Shown piece by piece: positions 1 to 7,337 of a stretch of DNA of 9,501 bases. The stretch comes from an uncultured Eubacteriales bacterium. GTDB lineage: Bacteria > Bacillota > Clostridia > Oscillospirales > CAG-272. Both the position numbers and the translations under genes were made by a program. Below the pieces are notes generated by a model. That model was not told where the DNA came from and searched no databases. It saw only the letters and a list, made by a program, of their open reading frames with translations. The stretch's first letter is position 1. Each line of letters begins with the position of its first letter. The stretch is from the NCBI GenBank assembly GCA_934462885.1, contig CAKSJC010000050.1, positions 1 to 9,501 of the forward strand. The letters are read 5' to 3'.

Positions 1-2
1 CT

Positions 3-767
3 ACCGATACGAAGCTTAAAGAAGTCGCGGTAAGCTTTTCTGTGGGCGGAACAGAATGTAAGATAGGCGGAATTGCGAAAGGTTCGGGAATGATTCATCC
101 CAACATGGCGACCATGCTCGTTTTTATAACGACCGACTGTGCAATCGACTCGGCAATGCTGCAAAAAGCGCTCTCGAGCGACGTGACCGAAACATTCAAT
201 ATGGTAAGCGTTGACGGCGACACATCTACTAACGATATGGTAACCGTCCTTGCCAACGGAATGGCGGGGAACAAGAAGATATCTGAAGAGGGCGCGGATT
301 TCGACGAATTTATGAAAGCGCTCAACACCGTTACGGTGTATCTCTGCCGCCGTATCGCAGGAGACGGAGAGGGCGCGACAAAGCTTCTTGAATGCAAGGT
401 GACGGGAGCCGACACGATAATGACCGCGCGTACCGTTGCAAAGAGCGTGATCTGCTCTTCTCTTACGAAAGCGGCGATGTTTGGAGCCGACGCAAACTGG
501 GGACGTGTGCTGTGTGCTATCGGTTACAGCGGCGCCGCAGTCGATGTCGGACTGATCGACGTGAAGTTTAAGTCGAAAAAAGGAGAGATACTGGTGTGCG
601 AGAACGGCGCGGGGGTAGATTTCTCCGAAGAGGCGGCAAAAGAAATACTTCTTGAAGATGAAATTGAAATACTTGTCAACTTAAAATCAGGAGAGTGTTC
701 CTCTGCCGCATGGGGATGCGACCTCACTTACGACTACGTAAAAATAAACGGAGACTATCGTACATGA
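3..767 (+). CDS. argJ: ArgJ, bifunctional ornithine acetyltransferase/N-acetylglutamate synthase (5' truncated)
   Basis: ArgJ moves the acetyl group of N-acetylornithine to glutamate, making ornithine and regenerating N-acetylglutamate for the arginine pathway; some members also use acetyl-CoA. The reading frame is open to the left edge (first full codon at base 3), so the true start lies outside the window and the GTG at 42 is internal. About 254 C-terminal residues are visible. The autoproteolysis site HPNMATML is present; the Thr encoded at 111-113 should be the nucleophile and the first residue of the beta chain, so the whole beta chain and only a short end of the alpha chain are seen. 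Other family signatures are GDGEGATKLLE, MFGADANWGRVL and the C-terminal KINGDYRT. It is the upstream gene of an arg operon, 34 bp before argB. Mono- versus bifunctionality cannot be read from this part. Confidence 0.97.
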   Translation, partial: TDTKLKEVAVSFSVGGTECKIGGIAKGSGMIHPNMATMLVFITTDCAIDSAMLQKALSSDVTETFNMVSVDGDTSTNDMVTVLANGMAGNKKISEEGADFDEFMKALNTVTVYLCRRIAGDGEGATKLLECKVTGADTIMTARTVAKSVICSSLTKAAMFGADANWGRVLCAIGYSGAAVDVGLIDVKFKSKKGEILVCENGAGVDFSEEAAKEILLEDEIEILVNLKSGECSSAAWGCDLTYDYVKINGDYRT

Positions 768-801
768 CCGTGCGAAAAAGCTCAAATAAAGGAGGAAAAA
801 C

Positions 802-1659
802 ATGGATATATCAAATGCAGAACGCGCGAAGGTGCTCGTTCACGCACTTCCGTATATACAGGAGTATTCCGGACGTATTGTCGTTGTAAAGTACGGCGGC
901 AACGCCATGATAAACGAAAAGCTCAAGGATCAGGTAATGCGGGATATAGTTCTTCTTTCTCTTATCGGAGTGAAGGTTGTTCTCGTTCACGGCGGCGGAC
1001 CCGAAATAACCGAAATGCTTCAGAAAATCGGCAAGAAAAGCGAATTTGTAAACGGACTCCGCGTTACAGATCGCGAAACGGTCGATATCGTGCAGATGGT
1101 TCTTGCCGGAAAAGTAAACAAAAATCTTGTTAATTTAATTGAGAATAAAGGCGGAACGGCGATAGGGCTTTCCGGCATTGACGGACACATAATCGAGGCG
1201 GAAACGAAAGATGAAAAGCTCGGCTACGTTGGCGAGATAACTTCCGTAAATGTAAAGCCGATACTTGATATAATAGATAAAGGATATATTCCCGTGGTGT
1301 CGACAGTCGGCTGCGACAAAGAGGGAAACGTGTATAATATAAATGCCGACACGGCAGCGGCGAAAATAGCGGGAGAACTCGGAGCGGAGAGTCTCATTTC
1401 CATGACGGATATAAGCGGCATTTTAAGGGATAAAGACAATCCAGCAACTCTCATGCCCGTAATAAAAGCGAGCGAAGCTCCGCAGCTCGTGAAAGAAGGA
1501 ATAATCTGCGGAGGCATGATACCGAAAGTCGAGTGTTGTATCAACGCCATAAAATGGGGCGTAAACAGAGTATTTATTATCGACGGACGCATTCCTCACG
1601 CAATACTCATTGAAATGCTGACGAACGAAGGTATCGGAACGATGTTTACGGACGAATGA
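802..1659 (+). CDS. argB: Acetylglutamate kinase
   Basis: The enzyme phosphorylates N-acetylglutamate with ATP in the cytoplasm, the second step of arginine synthesis. The 285-residue protein has the amino acid kinase fold signatures in order: VVKYGGNAM with Lys30 for phosphate binding, HGGGPE at 63-68, GLRVTD with Arg87 for substrate binding, NINADTAA at 179-186, TDISGI at 202-207, and GGMIPK at 237-242 with the second active-site lysine. An N-terminal helix of about 25 residues precedes the first strand, and the C-terminus carries DGRIPHA followed by GIGTM. In the family these two elements mark hexameric, arginine-inhibited kinases, so feedback inhibition by arginine is inferred. The ATG is set by an AAAGGAGG site at 788-795. 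It lies between argJ and argD in one operon. Confidence 0.98.
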   Translation: MDISNAERAKVLVHALPYIQEYSGRIVVVKYGGNAMINEKLKDQVMRDIVLLSLIGVKVVLVHGGGPEITEMLQKIGKKSEFVNGLRVTDRETVDIVQMVLAGKVNKNLVNLIENKGGTAIGLSGIDGHIIEAETKDEKLGYVGEITSVNVKPILDIIDKGYIPVVSTVGCDKEGNVYNINADTAAAKIAGELGAESLISMTDISGILRDKDNPATLMPVIKASEAPQLVKEGIICGGMIPKVECCINAIKWGVNRVFIIDGRIPHAILIEMLTNEGIGTMFTDE

Positions 1660-1672
1660 GGAGAAAAACAAT

Positions 1673-2848
1673 ATGGACGTAAAAGCTTTTGATAAAGAAT
1701 ATATAGCGGGAACATACTCAAGGTTTCCGGTAACCGTCGTGCGCGGAAAAGGCTCGATAGTGTGGGATGAAAACGGAAGAGAATACATTGATATGTCGAC
1801 GGGTATAGCGGTAAACACGTTCGGCGTGTCTGACGAGAAATGGGCAGAAGCTGTGTGTGCCCAGGCGTGTACTCTTTCGCATATGTCAAACCTATACTAC
1901 ACGGAGCCTGATGTAAAACTGGCACGGCTTCTCTGCGAAAAAACGGGAATGAAGAAAGTTTTTTTCTCCAATTCCGGAGCGGAGGCAAACGAATGCGCCA
2001 TAAAGGCGGCGAGAAAATACTCGGCTGAGAAGTACGGGGCGGACAGATATAAAATAGTGACGCTTGAAAACAGTTTCCACGGAAGAACGCTTACAACTCT
2101 TGCGGCAACCGGTCAGGAGGCGTTTCATCGCGATTTTCTTCCGCTTACAGATGGATTCCTTTACGCCGCACCGAATGACATTGAAGAAATGCGGAAGCTT
2201 TTGGAAAAAGAAAAATGCGCCGCCGTTATGATAGAAGTCGTTCAGGGAGAGGGAGGCGTAAATCCGCTCGACGCGGACTATGTAAAAGCTCTCGCGGAAC
2301 TTTGCGGTGAGAAAGACGTGCTTCTTATATGCGACGAGGTTCAGATCGGAAACGGGCGGAGCGGTATGCTGTACGGATATATGAACTATGGCGTAAAGCC
2401 CGATATTCTATCAACGGCAAAAGGACTGGCAGGAGGACTTCCGCTCGGCGCGACTCTTTTAGGAGAGAAGCTTGAAAACGTTTTGACGCCGGGTTCGCAC
2501 GGCTCAACGTTCGGAGGAAATCCGGTGTGCTGTGCCGGAGCTCTGAGCATACTCGAACGCCTTAATGAAGAGACTTTGCTTGGCGTAAAAGAACGCTCTG
2601 AATATATATTCCGAGAACTTGACGGAGCTTCCGGAATATGCGGTGTATCCGGGCTCGGGCTTATGATAGGCGTGCAGTGCGAAAAAGACGCTTCGGAAGT
2701 CATAAAAGGGTGCATGGAAGAGGGAGTTCTTGTAATAAAAGCAAAAAATAAGGTGCGCCTTCTTCCGGCGCTCAACATACCTATGGATCTTCTCTCAAAA
2801 GCAATAGAAGTGATAAAAAAAGTATGCGCGGAACAGCAGACTCTGTGA
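1673..2848 (+). CDS. argD: Acetylornithine aminotransferase (PLP-dependent, class III)
   Basis: It converts N-acetylglutamate semialdehyde and glutamate to N-acetylornithine and 2-oxoglutarate; members of the family often also act on succinyl-diaminopimelate in lysine synthesis. The 391 residues match the usual family length. Visible signatures are SNSGAEANECAIKAAR (phosphate-binding region, about 99-114), SFHGRT at 134-139, ICDEVQ with Asp221 contacting the PLP ring nitrogen, TAKGLAGG with Lys250 as the Schiff-base lysine, and HGSTFGGNP at 276-284. The motif after DEVQ reads IGNGRSG, where TGxGRTG is more common, a mild variation. The ATG is preceded by GAGGAG at 1658-1663, which overlaps the argB stop codon, so translation is probably coupled. 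It is the last gene of the operon, followed 22 bp later by a strong terminator. Confidence 0.96.
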   Translation: MDVKAFDKEYIAGTYSRFPVTVVRGKGSIVWDENGREYIDMSTGIAVNTFGVSDEKWAEAVCAQACTLSHMSNLYYTEPDVKLARLLCEKTGMKKVFFSNSGAEANECAIKAARKYSAEKYGADRYKIVTLENSFHGRTLTTLAATGQEAFHRDFLPLTDGFLYAAPNDIEEMRKLLEKEKCAAVMIEVVQGEGGVNPLDADYVKALAELCGEKDVLLICDEVQIGNGRSGMLYGYMNYGVKPDILSTAKGLAGGLPLGATLLGEKLENVLTPGSHGSTFGGNPVCCAGALSILERLNEETLLGVKERSEYIFRELDGASGICGVSGLGLMIGVQCEKDASEVIKGCMEEGVLVIKAKNKVRLLPALNIPMDLLSKAIEVIKKVCAEQQTL

Positions 2849-2865
2849 ATTTCAAAAAAGCGCTG

Positions 2866-2906
2866 AAAAACGCCGCTGTCGTTACTACGACAGCGGCGGA
2901 TTTTTT
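2866..2906. terminator. Bidirectional intrinsic terminator between argD and the convergent esterase gene
   Basis: A perfect 12-bp GC-rich stem (2871-2882 pairing with 2887-2898) encloses a four-base loop. On the + strand it is followed by six T at 2901-2906, ending the arg operon. On the - strand the A run at 2866-2870 reads as a U run, so the same hairpin can end the convergent operon whose stop codon is at 2919-2921. Confidence 0.93.
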
Positions 2907-2918
2907 CTCTGCCATTTT

Positions 2919-4013
2919 TTATATACTCGATTTTGAGTCAAGGAAATCAAGATAGAATTTCCAGTCTTCGTGTACTATAAGATGAGGACCGGATTTTACA
3001 TGATAGCCTATGCTTCCGTCGTGATACGCGCACCCGTTTTCGACGGGTTCATCCGGAAGAACGACGCCTTTTTTTCCATAGAGCGCGTAAGCTTCGCCCG
3101 CCATACGGCATGAGAGACGTTCAGCTTCCGGATCCGCCCAGTCGTCTTCTGAGCAGCTTGCAACATAGCAGAATCTGGGAGCGATCGCGGCGATGAGCAT
3201 ATGCTGATCCACGGGAAGCATTTCCTCATGGTTGTTGTAGTTATGATAATTTGCGCAGAACCAGTCGGTTCCGTTGATATCATCGACGCGCTCGCCGCCT
3301 TTTGTTCTAAGCATAGCGGCTCCCGTGCAGCCCGAGGCGTTCGATATTGCGCAGAAAAAACGTTTATCCTCGGCGGCTGCCCAAAGCGCGGTTTTTCCTC
3401 CGCGTGAGTGTCCGGCAACTGTTACGCGAGAGGCGTCTATGCGGGAGTCCGTTTCAATATAGTCGAGAACTCTGGACGTTCCCCATGACCAAGCGGATAT
3501 AGTTGCCCATGAGTTCGGCTTTCTGTCTTCGCGGCTCTCAAATACGGTATAAACGCCCGTCGTATAGTCGGTGTGATTCGGCCAGTCCGGAGCTATTCCC
3601 GACGTCGGAAGAATGAAAACAGCGTATCCGCGCGCTATTATCAAGCGGATGTCAACGTTTTCACATTCAATACTGTTTTCAAGATCGCATTTGCTTTCCT
3701 GAAACTCGTGCATCGCATAAACAAAAGCGGGAACTTTGCCGTTTTTGTTCATCGGAATATAACCGTGAACGGGGAAAGAATATCCGTGGAACGAAATATT
3801 TATTTTGTTGTATTCGATCCCGTTTTCTCGGAAGTTTTCAACTTTTTTTACAATCTCAAACGAGAGATCTCGCGGACGGTCGACCGGGCGGACTCCGTAT
3901 ACGAAGTTTTCAAACAGAGAAATTATCTCCGGACGTCTGAACTTTTCCCATTTTTCGACGCTGTCGATCTTTTCTCCGCTTACGGATACTAAAAGATTCG
4001 GGATATCTGACAT
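2919..4013 (-). CDS. CE15-type alpha/beta hydrolase (glucuronoyl esterase-like), cytoplasmic
   Basis: The family cleaves esters of 4-O-methyl-glucuronic acid that link xylan to lignin alcohols. The 364-residue protein begins with the family's RRPEI...LFENFVYG segment (about 27-40). The nucleophile motif is GHSRGGK at 201-207 (Ser203, with Arg204 and Lys207 in the typical oxyanion and substrate positions). SNASGCTGAA, GGERV, the IAPR...EDDWADP segment (278-295) and GPHLIVHEDW follow, making His344 the likely catalytic base. Fungal enzymes have a Glu 23 residues after the Ser; here that position is Ala226, so the acid is probably an Asp in EDDWADP, as described for some bacterial members. There is no signal peptide or lipobox, so a cytosolic location and small imported substrates are inferred. 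AAGGAG lies just before the ATG. It follows the epimerase gene by 30 bp. Acetyl esterase activity is the main alternative. Confidence 0.82.
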   Translation of the reverse strand: MSDIPNLLVSVSGEKIDSVEKWEKFRRPEIISLFENFVYGVRPVDRPRDLSFEIVKKVENFRENGIEYNKINISFHGYSFPVHGYIPMNKNGKVPAFVYAMHEFQESKCDLENSIECENVDIRLIIARGYAVFILPTSGIAPDWPNHTDYTTGVYTVFESREDRKPNSWATISAWSWGTSRVLDYIETDSRIDASRVTVAGHSRGGKTALWAAAEDKRFFCAISNASGCTGAAMLRTKGGERVDDINGTDWFCANYHNYNNHEEMLPVDQHMLIAAIAPRFCYVASCSEDDWADPEAERLSCRMAGEAYALYGKKGVVLPDEPVENGCAYHDGSIGYHVKSGPHLIVHEDWKFYLDFLDSKSSI

Positions 4014-4043
4014 ATTTTCTCCTTTTATATTTGTAGTGTCATT

Positions 4044-4922
4044 TTAGCCTATCGTAATATCAAAAGACTGATCGTAGGAAGCGGCCGGGGCAAGCTTTAA
4101 CATATCGCGCTTTGTCTCGAGATCGTCCACCTTGCCGTCGTCTGCGGGAATACTCATCCAAGGTTCGATGCAGCAGAACGGAGCGGTCGTTTTAGGGGAA
4201 TGCCAGAATCCGACGTACTTCATGCCGGGATACGTGACTTTGACAAAACGCTTTGAAACAGATGATTTGAGAGTAACCTCTTTTGCGACATTTGTGAGAA
4301 AAACGGCGTCGTTGTCAAAAAGATCGTGAGTGAGTTTAAAGCTTTTGCCGCAGCGGAGTTTGAAAGGAGTTCTTTGTTCAAGGCAGAAACATGCTTCGCT
4401 GAAGCATACCTGCATAGGTTCGCATTTTTCGGAGAAAGTAAGAGTATAATCCTCGAATTTGTCTCCGTCTGCAAGGGGAACGTTGAATCCGGGATGACCT
4501 CCGATTGCAAAAATAAGTTCTTTTTCATCGCGGTTCTCAACATGGAAAGATGTGCGCACCGTAGAGCCGTCGAGGGTGTATGTAAGAGTGAGGGCAAATC
4601 GGAACGGATACTGCGCAAGTGTTTTTTCCGAATCGGTGAGACGGAACGATATAGAATCCGCGGCGGAGCTTATCATTTCATAAGCAGTTTTTCTCGCGAA
4701 TCCGTGGAGATTCATTTCATAGGTTTTTCCGCGATAAGTATATTTTCCGTCCCAGAGACGTCCGCAGATCGGAAAGAGATTGTATGCGTGACCGGTCCAG
4801 TATTCGGGGTTCCCCTGCCAGAGGTACTCGGTTCCTGTTTTCTTTAAGATAAGAGAAGTCATCTCCGTACCCATGTCGGAGACAGTTACTTTTATTTTAG
4901 AGTTTTCGATAGTGTAAAACAT
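4044..4922 (-). CDS. Aldose 1-epimerase family protein (LacX-like mutarotase)
   Basis: Members interconvert alpha and beta anomers of aldoses in the cytoplasm. The 292-residue protein carries the family signatures in order: NLFPICGRL with Arg55, LHGFAR with His73, GGHPGFNVP with His143 as the probable general acid, and CCIEPWMSIPAD with Glu253 as the probable general base. The pattern fits the LacX-like subgroup rather than classical GalM; the sugar cannot be read from sequence. The frame extends upstream to an ATG at 4989-4991, but the start at 4920-4922 is preferred. It has AAAGGAG 6 bases upstream, the family N-terminus begins there, and the upstream ATG overlaps the -35 box of the predicted promoter. 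It is the first gene of a two-gene operon with the CE15-like esterase. Confidence 0.88.
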   Translation of the reverse strand: MFYTIENSKIKVTVSDMGTEMTSLILKKTGTEYLWQGNPEYWTGHAYNLFPICGRLWDGKYTYRGKTYEMNLHGFARKTAYEMISSAADSISFRLTDSEKTLAQYPFRFALTLTYTLDGSTVRTSFHVENRDEKELIFAIGGHPGFNVPLADGDKFEDYTLTFSEKCEPMQVCFSEACFCLEQRTPFKLRCGKSFKLTHDLFDNDAVFLTNVAKEVTLKSSVSKRFVKVTYPGMKYVGFWHSPKTTAPFCCIEPWMSIPADDGKVDDLETKRDMLKLAPAASYDQSFDITIG

Positions 4923-4962
4923 ATTTTTCTCCTTTTTCGGAAATATTTGTCCATGCAAAGTC

Positions 4963-4991
4963 AGTTTATCATTATTGCTTATCTTTGTCAA
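4963..4991 (-). promoter_or_regulatory. Sigma-A promoter of the epimerase-esterase operon
   Basis: Read on the - strand: TTGACA (4986-4991), a 17-base spacer, and TAAACT (4963-4968). The predicted start at about 4956 gives a leader of about 34 bases to the ATG at 4922. It supports the shorter epimerase start. Confidence 0.7.
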
Positions 4992-5021
4992 GTAGAAACA
5001 TAAAAGCGTAAAAGAAAAGCA

Positions 5022-5050
5022 TTGACACGATATTTCAATTATGTTAAAAT
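5022..5050 (+). promoter_or_regulatory. Distal sigma-A promoter upstream of ymdB (P1)
   Basis: TTGACA at 5022-5027, a 17-base spacer, and TAAAAT at 5045-5050. The predicted start at about 5057 lies 145 bases before the ymdB start codon, immediately in front of a hairpin at 5059-5112. It is divergent from, and does not overlap, the epimerase promoter. Confidence 0.75.
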
Positions 5051-5058
5051 TTAATAAG

Positions 5059-5112
5059 AAAAATGCTGTAGTTTTTTAGACGCTTGAATCGAAAAAAGAC
5101 CGCTGCATTTTT
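5059..5112 (+). other. Imperfect hairpin ending in a U run, possible attenuator or 3' end of a short RNA
   Basis: AAAAATGC (5059-5066) pairs with GCATTTTT (5105-5112). After an internal loop, six T (5072-5077) pair with six A (5092-5097) around a 14-base loop. The structure starts at the predicted P1 start site and finishes in a U run, so P1 transcripts could stop near 5113 or be attenuated. The stem is AU-rich and interrupted, so it may be weak or chance. Confidence 0.3.
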
Positions 5113-5142
5113 ACGTAACAATGATAATGTTTTAATACAAAA

Positions 5143-5171
5143 TTGATATATGCCGCGGTATCATTTACAAT
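5143..5171 (+). promoter_or_regulatory. Proximal sigma-A promoter of ymdB (P2)
   Basis: TTGATA at 5143-5148, a 17-base spacer, and TACAAT at 5166-5171. The predicted start near 5178 gives a leader of about 24 bases to the ATG at 5202. It excludes the in-frame GTG at 5175 as a start for this transcript. Confidence 0.75.
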
Positions 5172-5201
5172 AATGTGAAATGCCGTGATGGAGACTTGTT
5201 T

Positions 5202-5975
5202 ATGATAAAAATGCTTTGCCTCGGAGACGTTGTCGGAGAGGAAGGTACTTCTTTCGTCGAGAAAAATCTGAGAGAACTCATAAAAAAATACGGAGTTGAT
5301 CTCTGTATTGTAAACGGTGAAAACTCGGCGGAGGGGAACGGTATATCAAAAGAATCAGCATACAGGCTTTACGACGCGGGAGCCGACGTTATAACAGGCG
5401 GTAATCATACGTTTAAACTGCGGGAAGTATATTCAATGTTAGACGATGAGGATTTTATGCTTCGTCCGCTCAACTACCCGTCGGAAGCTCCCGGAACGGG
5501 ATATTTGACAGTCGATATACGCGGAGTGCGCGTTCTTGTATTAAACGTAATCGGGACAGTATATATGGAACCAATGGAGCCGCCTGTAAATAAGGTTGAG
5601 CGTGTACTTAAGTTTGAAAAAGGAAAGTATGATATTGCGGTATGCGATATCCACGCTGAGGCGACGTCGGAAAAAATGTTTTTTGCAAGATATTTCGACG
5701 GGGTTATTTCCGCAATAGTCGGAACGCACACACACGTGCCGACGGCGGATATACGAATTTTTCCGCATGGAACCGGATATATTACAGATTTGGGCATGTG
5801 CGGATCGGAAAACGGAATACTTGGTGTAAAGACCGAATCTATCATTCACAAATACACTGTAAAAACTCCGGTACGCTTTGAGCCTGCCGCAGGAGACTGT
5901 CATATAAACGGAGCTTATTTTGAAATAGACGAAAAAAACGGTAAATGCATATCCGCTGAAAGAGTTTTCCTTTGA
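5202..5975 (+). CDS. ymdB: YmdB family dimetal phosphodiesterase (TIGR00282-type)
   Basis: Bacillus YmdB is a calcineurin-like metallophosphoesterase that hydrolyses 2',3'-cyclic nucleotides and affects the choice between motility and biofilm; the same role here is inferred. The 257 residues match the family length. All expected metal ligands are visible: Asp9 (LGDVVG), Glu40 and Asn41 (NGENSAEGNG), Asn68 and His69 (GGNHTF), His151 (CDIHAEATSEK), and His176 and His178 (GTHTHVPTAD). The LGMCGSENGILG segment near 197-208 is also typical. The ATG at 5202 is chosen over an in-frame GTG at 5175 because GGAG lies 8 bases before it and P2 would start transcription downstream of the GTG. In Bacillus the gene sits beside rny and spoVS; here neither flanks it. 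No terminator separates it from the deacetylase gene 108 bp downstream. Confidence 0.93.
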   Translation: MIKMLCLGDVVGEEGTSFVEKNLRELIKKYGVDLCIVNGENSAEGNGISKESAYRLYDAGADVITGGNHTFKLREVYSMLDDEDFMLRPLNYPSEAPGTGYLTVDIRGVRVLVLNVIGTVYMEPMEPPVNKVERVLKFEKGKYDIAVCDIHAEATSEKMFFARYFDGVISAIVGTHTHVPTADIRIFPHGTGYITDLGMCGSENGILGVKTESIIHKYTVKTPVRFEPAAGDCHINGAYFEIDEKNGKCISAERVFL

Positions 5976-6083
5976 ACGTGTATTTTCCAAGGTACTCGCA
6001 GGCTTGATTGCCTATGGCAAAAGCTGTCGGAGAAAGATACGTACACATTATAAAATAATTGCAATGCAAAAACGGAGAAAGTT

Positions 6084-7337
6084 TTGAAAAAAATCCGTAG
6101 AATTATCCTTATGGTAACGTCGGCACTTCTTGCCGCGGTACTGTCTTCCTGCTCCGTAAGGGACGCTTTCAAAAAAGGCGGAGCAGCTTATGAAATTTGG
6201 ACTCATTTTTCATCGGAGTTTGTTCTTTTTTGTGAAGAAGCAGACGATATATTGGATTTCATATATTTCGGTAAACACACGCCCGAGGAGAGTCAGGCGC
6301 CGCTTGTGCTTTCGGCTGATAAAGGATGCACTGCGGAACTTGAGCGAATTACCCACATCGAATATTTACCTACGCCGTATAACGTTTCTTTTATCAAGGA
6401 CAGAAATGCAACCGAAAAAAACGAGGAAGGCTATCTGAAAGTTTCTTTAACGGGAGCGTACACTCTCACGGATGTGGAATCTTTGTTCCTTGAAAAAGGG
6501 ATCGTCCCCCGTATTGAGGAAAGAGCCGCTCCTTCCCCGACAGGCGAAGTATTCGCGGTCGATTTCGCGGGCTTATATGACGGCGAAAATTTTTATGTAA
6601 ACCCCGATTGCCCGGTAACTCTGCTTGTTAGCGGCGAGAAAAAGGCGAAAACATCCGATTCTCCCGTAGAGGATGGAAAAAGCACGGTGTATATTACATT
6701 TGACGACGGACCCGGCAGACATAATACCGTAAAACTTCTCGATATCCTTGACAGCTACGGTATAAAGGCGGCTTTTTTCACGGTAGGAGACTCGGTTGCA
6801 AAATATCCTGAAAACGCGGCTGTCATTGAAAAGCGCGGACACGTGCTCTCATGCCATTCGATGACGCACAATTATGAATCAATATACGCTTCGGTTTATG
6901 CACTGCTCACGGAAGTCGAAGAATGGGAGACGGCGGTTGACGGCTGCGGAGTTTCGCCGCACGCGAAGCTGTTCCGCTTTCCGGGAGGCTCTGTCGGAAC
7001 TTATCTGACAAAAGAAAAATCTGCTGAAATGGTTTCGGCTCTCGCTGACAGAGGGTATTTTTCTTACGACTGGAATGTGGTAACAAACGATGCGCTGCTT
7101 TCGATGAAACCGGAAGATACGGATTCATATGATTATATAAAGCAGAATTTCACGGACACATTCGAGCTTGCAGTAAAACAGTACGATGGCAAAGAGCCTA
7201 TAATAGTTCTTATGCACGAGAACGTAAACGAAACTGTCGATCTTCTCCCGTGGATTATAGAGTATATTTCAGAACGCGGATATGCGTTCGGCGATCTCTC
7301 TGAACTTGATGAATCGTGGATGTTCGGAGATAAATAA
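6084..7337 (+). CDS. Lipoprotein polysaccharide deacetylase with PASTA-like N-terminal segment
   Basis: The 417-residue protein starts with KKIRR, a hydrophobic stretch and the lipobox LSSC (Cys23), so it should be a lipid-anchored protein on the outer face of the membrane. Residues about 122-185 resemble a PASTA domain in layout (helix, GxV strand, VTLLVS final strand). Residues 201-405 form a NodB homology domain: TFDDGP (Asp207, Asp208), HSMTH (His258, His262), RFPGG (Arg298), YDWN (Asp329, Trp330) and VLMHEN (His378; this motif more often ends in HD). All metal ligands and catalytic residues expected for metal-dependent deacetylation are present, so it probably removes acetyl groups from peptidoglycan or a surface glycan. 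The start is TTG at 6084, supported by GGAG six bases upstream and by the signal peptide it completes. It is likely co-transcribed with ymdB. Confidence 0.9.
   Translation: MKKIRRIILMVTSALLAAVLSSCSVRDAFKKGGAAYEIWTHFSSEFVLFCEEADDILDFIYFGKHTPEESQAPLVLSADKGCTAELERITHIEYLPTPYNVSFIKDRNATEKNEEGYLKVSLTGAYTLTDVESLFLEKGIVPRIEERAAPSPTGEVFAVDFAGLYDGENFYVNPDCPVTLLVSGEKKAKTSDSPVEDGKSTVYITFDDGPGRHNTVKLLDILDSYGIKAAFFTVGDSVAKYPENAAVIEKRGHVLSCHSMTHNYESIYASVYALLTEVEEWETAVDGCGVSPHAKLFRFPGGSVGTYLTKEKSAEMVSALADRGYFSYDWNVVTNDALLSMKPEDTDSYDYIKQNFTDTFELAVKQYDGKEPIIVLMHENVNETVDLLPWIIEYISERGYAFGDLSELDESWMFGDK

Noticed and set aside
42..44. GTG at 42 as the start of argJ.
   Set aside because: The frame is open to the left edge and the residues before it read as ArgJ, so the gene is truncated by the window.
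1224..1592. Long antisense open frames inside argB, argD, the esterase and other genes.
   Set aside because: They lie opposite clearly conserved genes and their translations show no family features or ribosome binding sites.
4923..4991. ATG at 4989-4991 as the epimerase start, giving 23 more residues.
   Set aside because: There is no ribosome binding site, it overlaps the predicted -35 box, and the family N-terminus begins at the internal Met with a strong site.
5976..6083. A riboswitch in front of the deacetylase gene.
   Set aside because: Compared from memory with c-di-GMP, c-di-AMP, TPP, glycine, purine, lysine and fluoride classes; no conserved core was recognised.
5983..6083. A remnant of spoVS after ymdB, suggested by VLAGLIA in one frame.
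   Set aside because: The resemblance is limited to a few common residues and the rest of the frame is unlike SpoVS.
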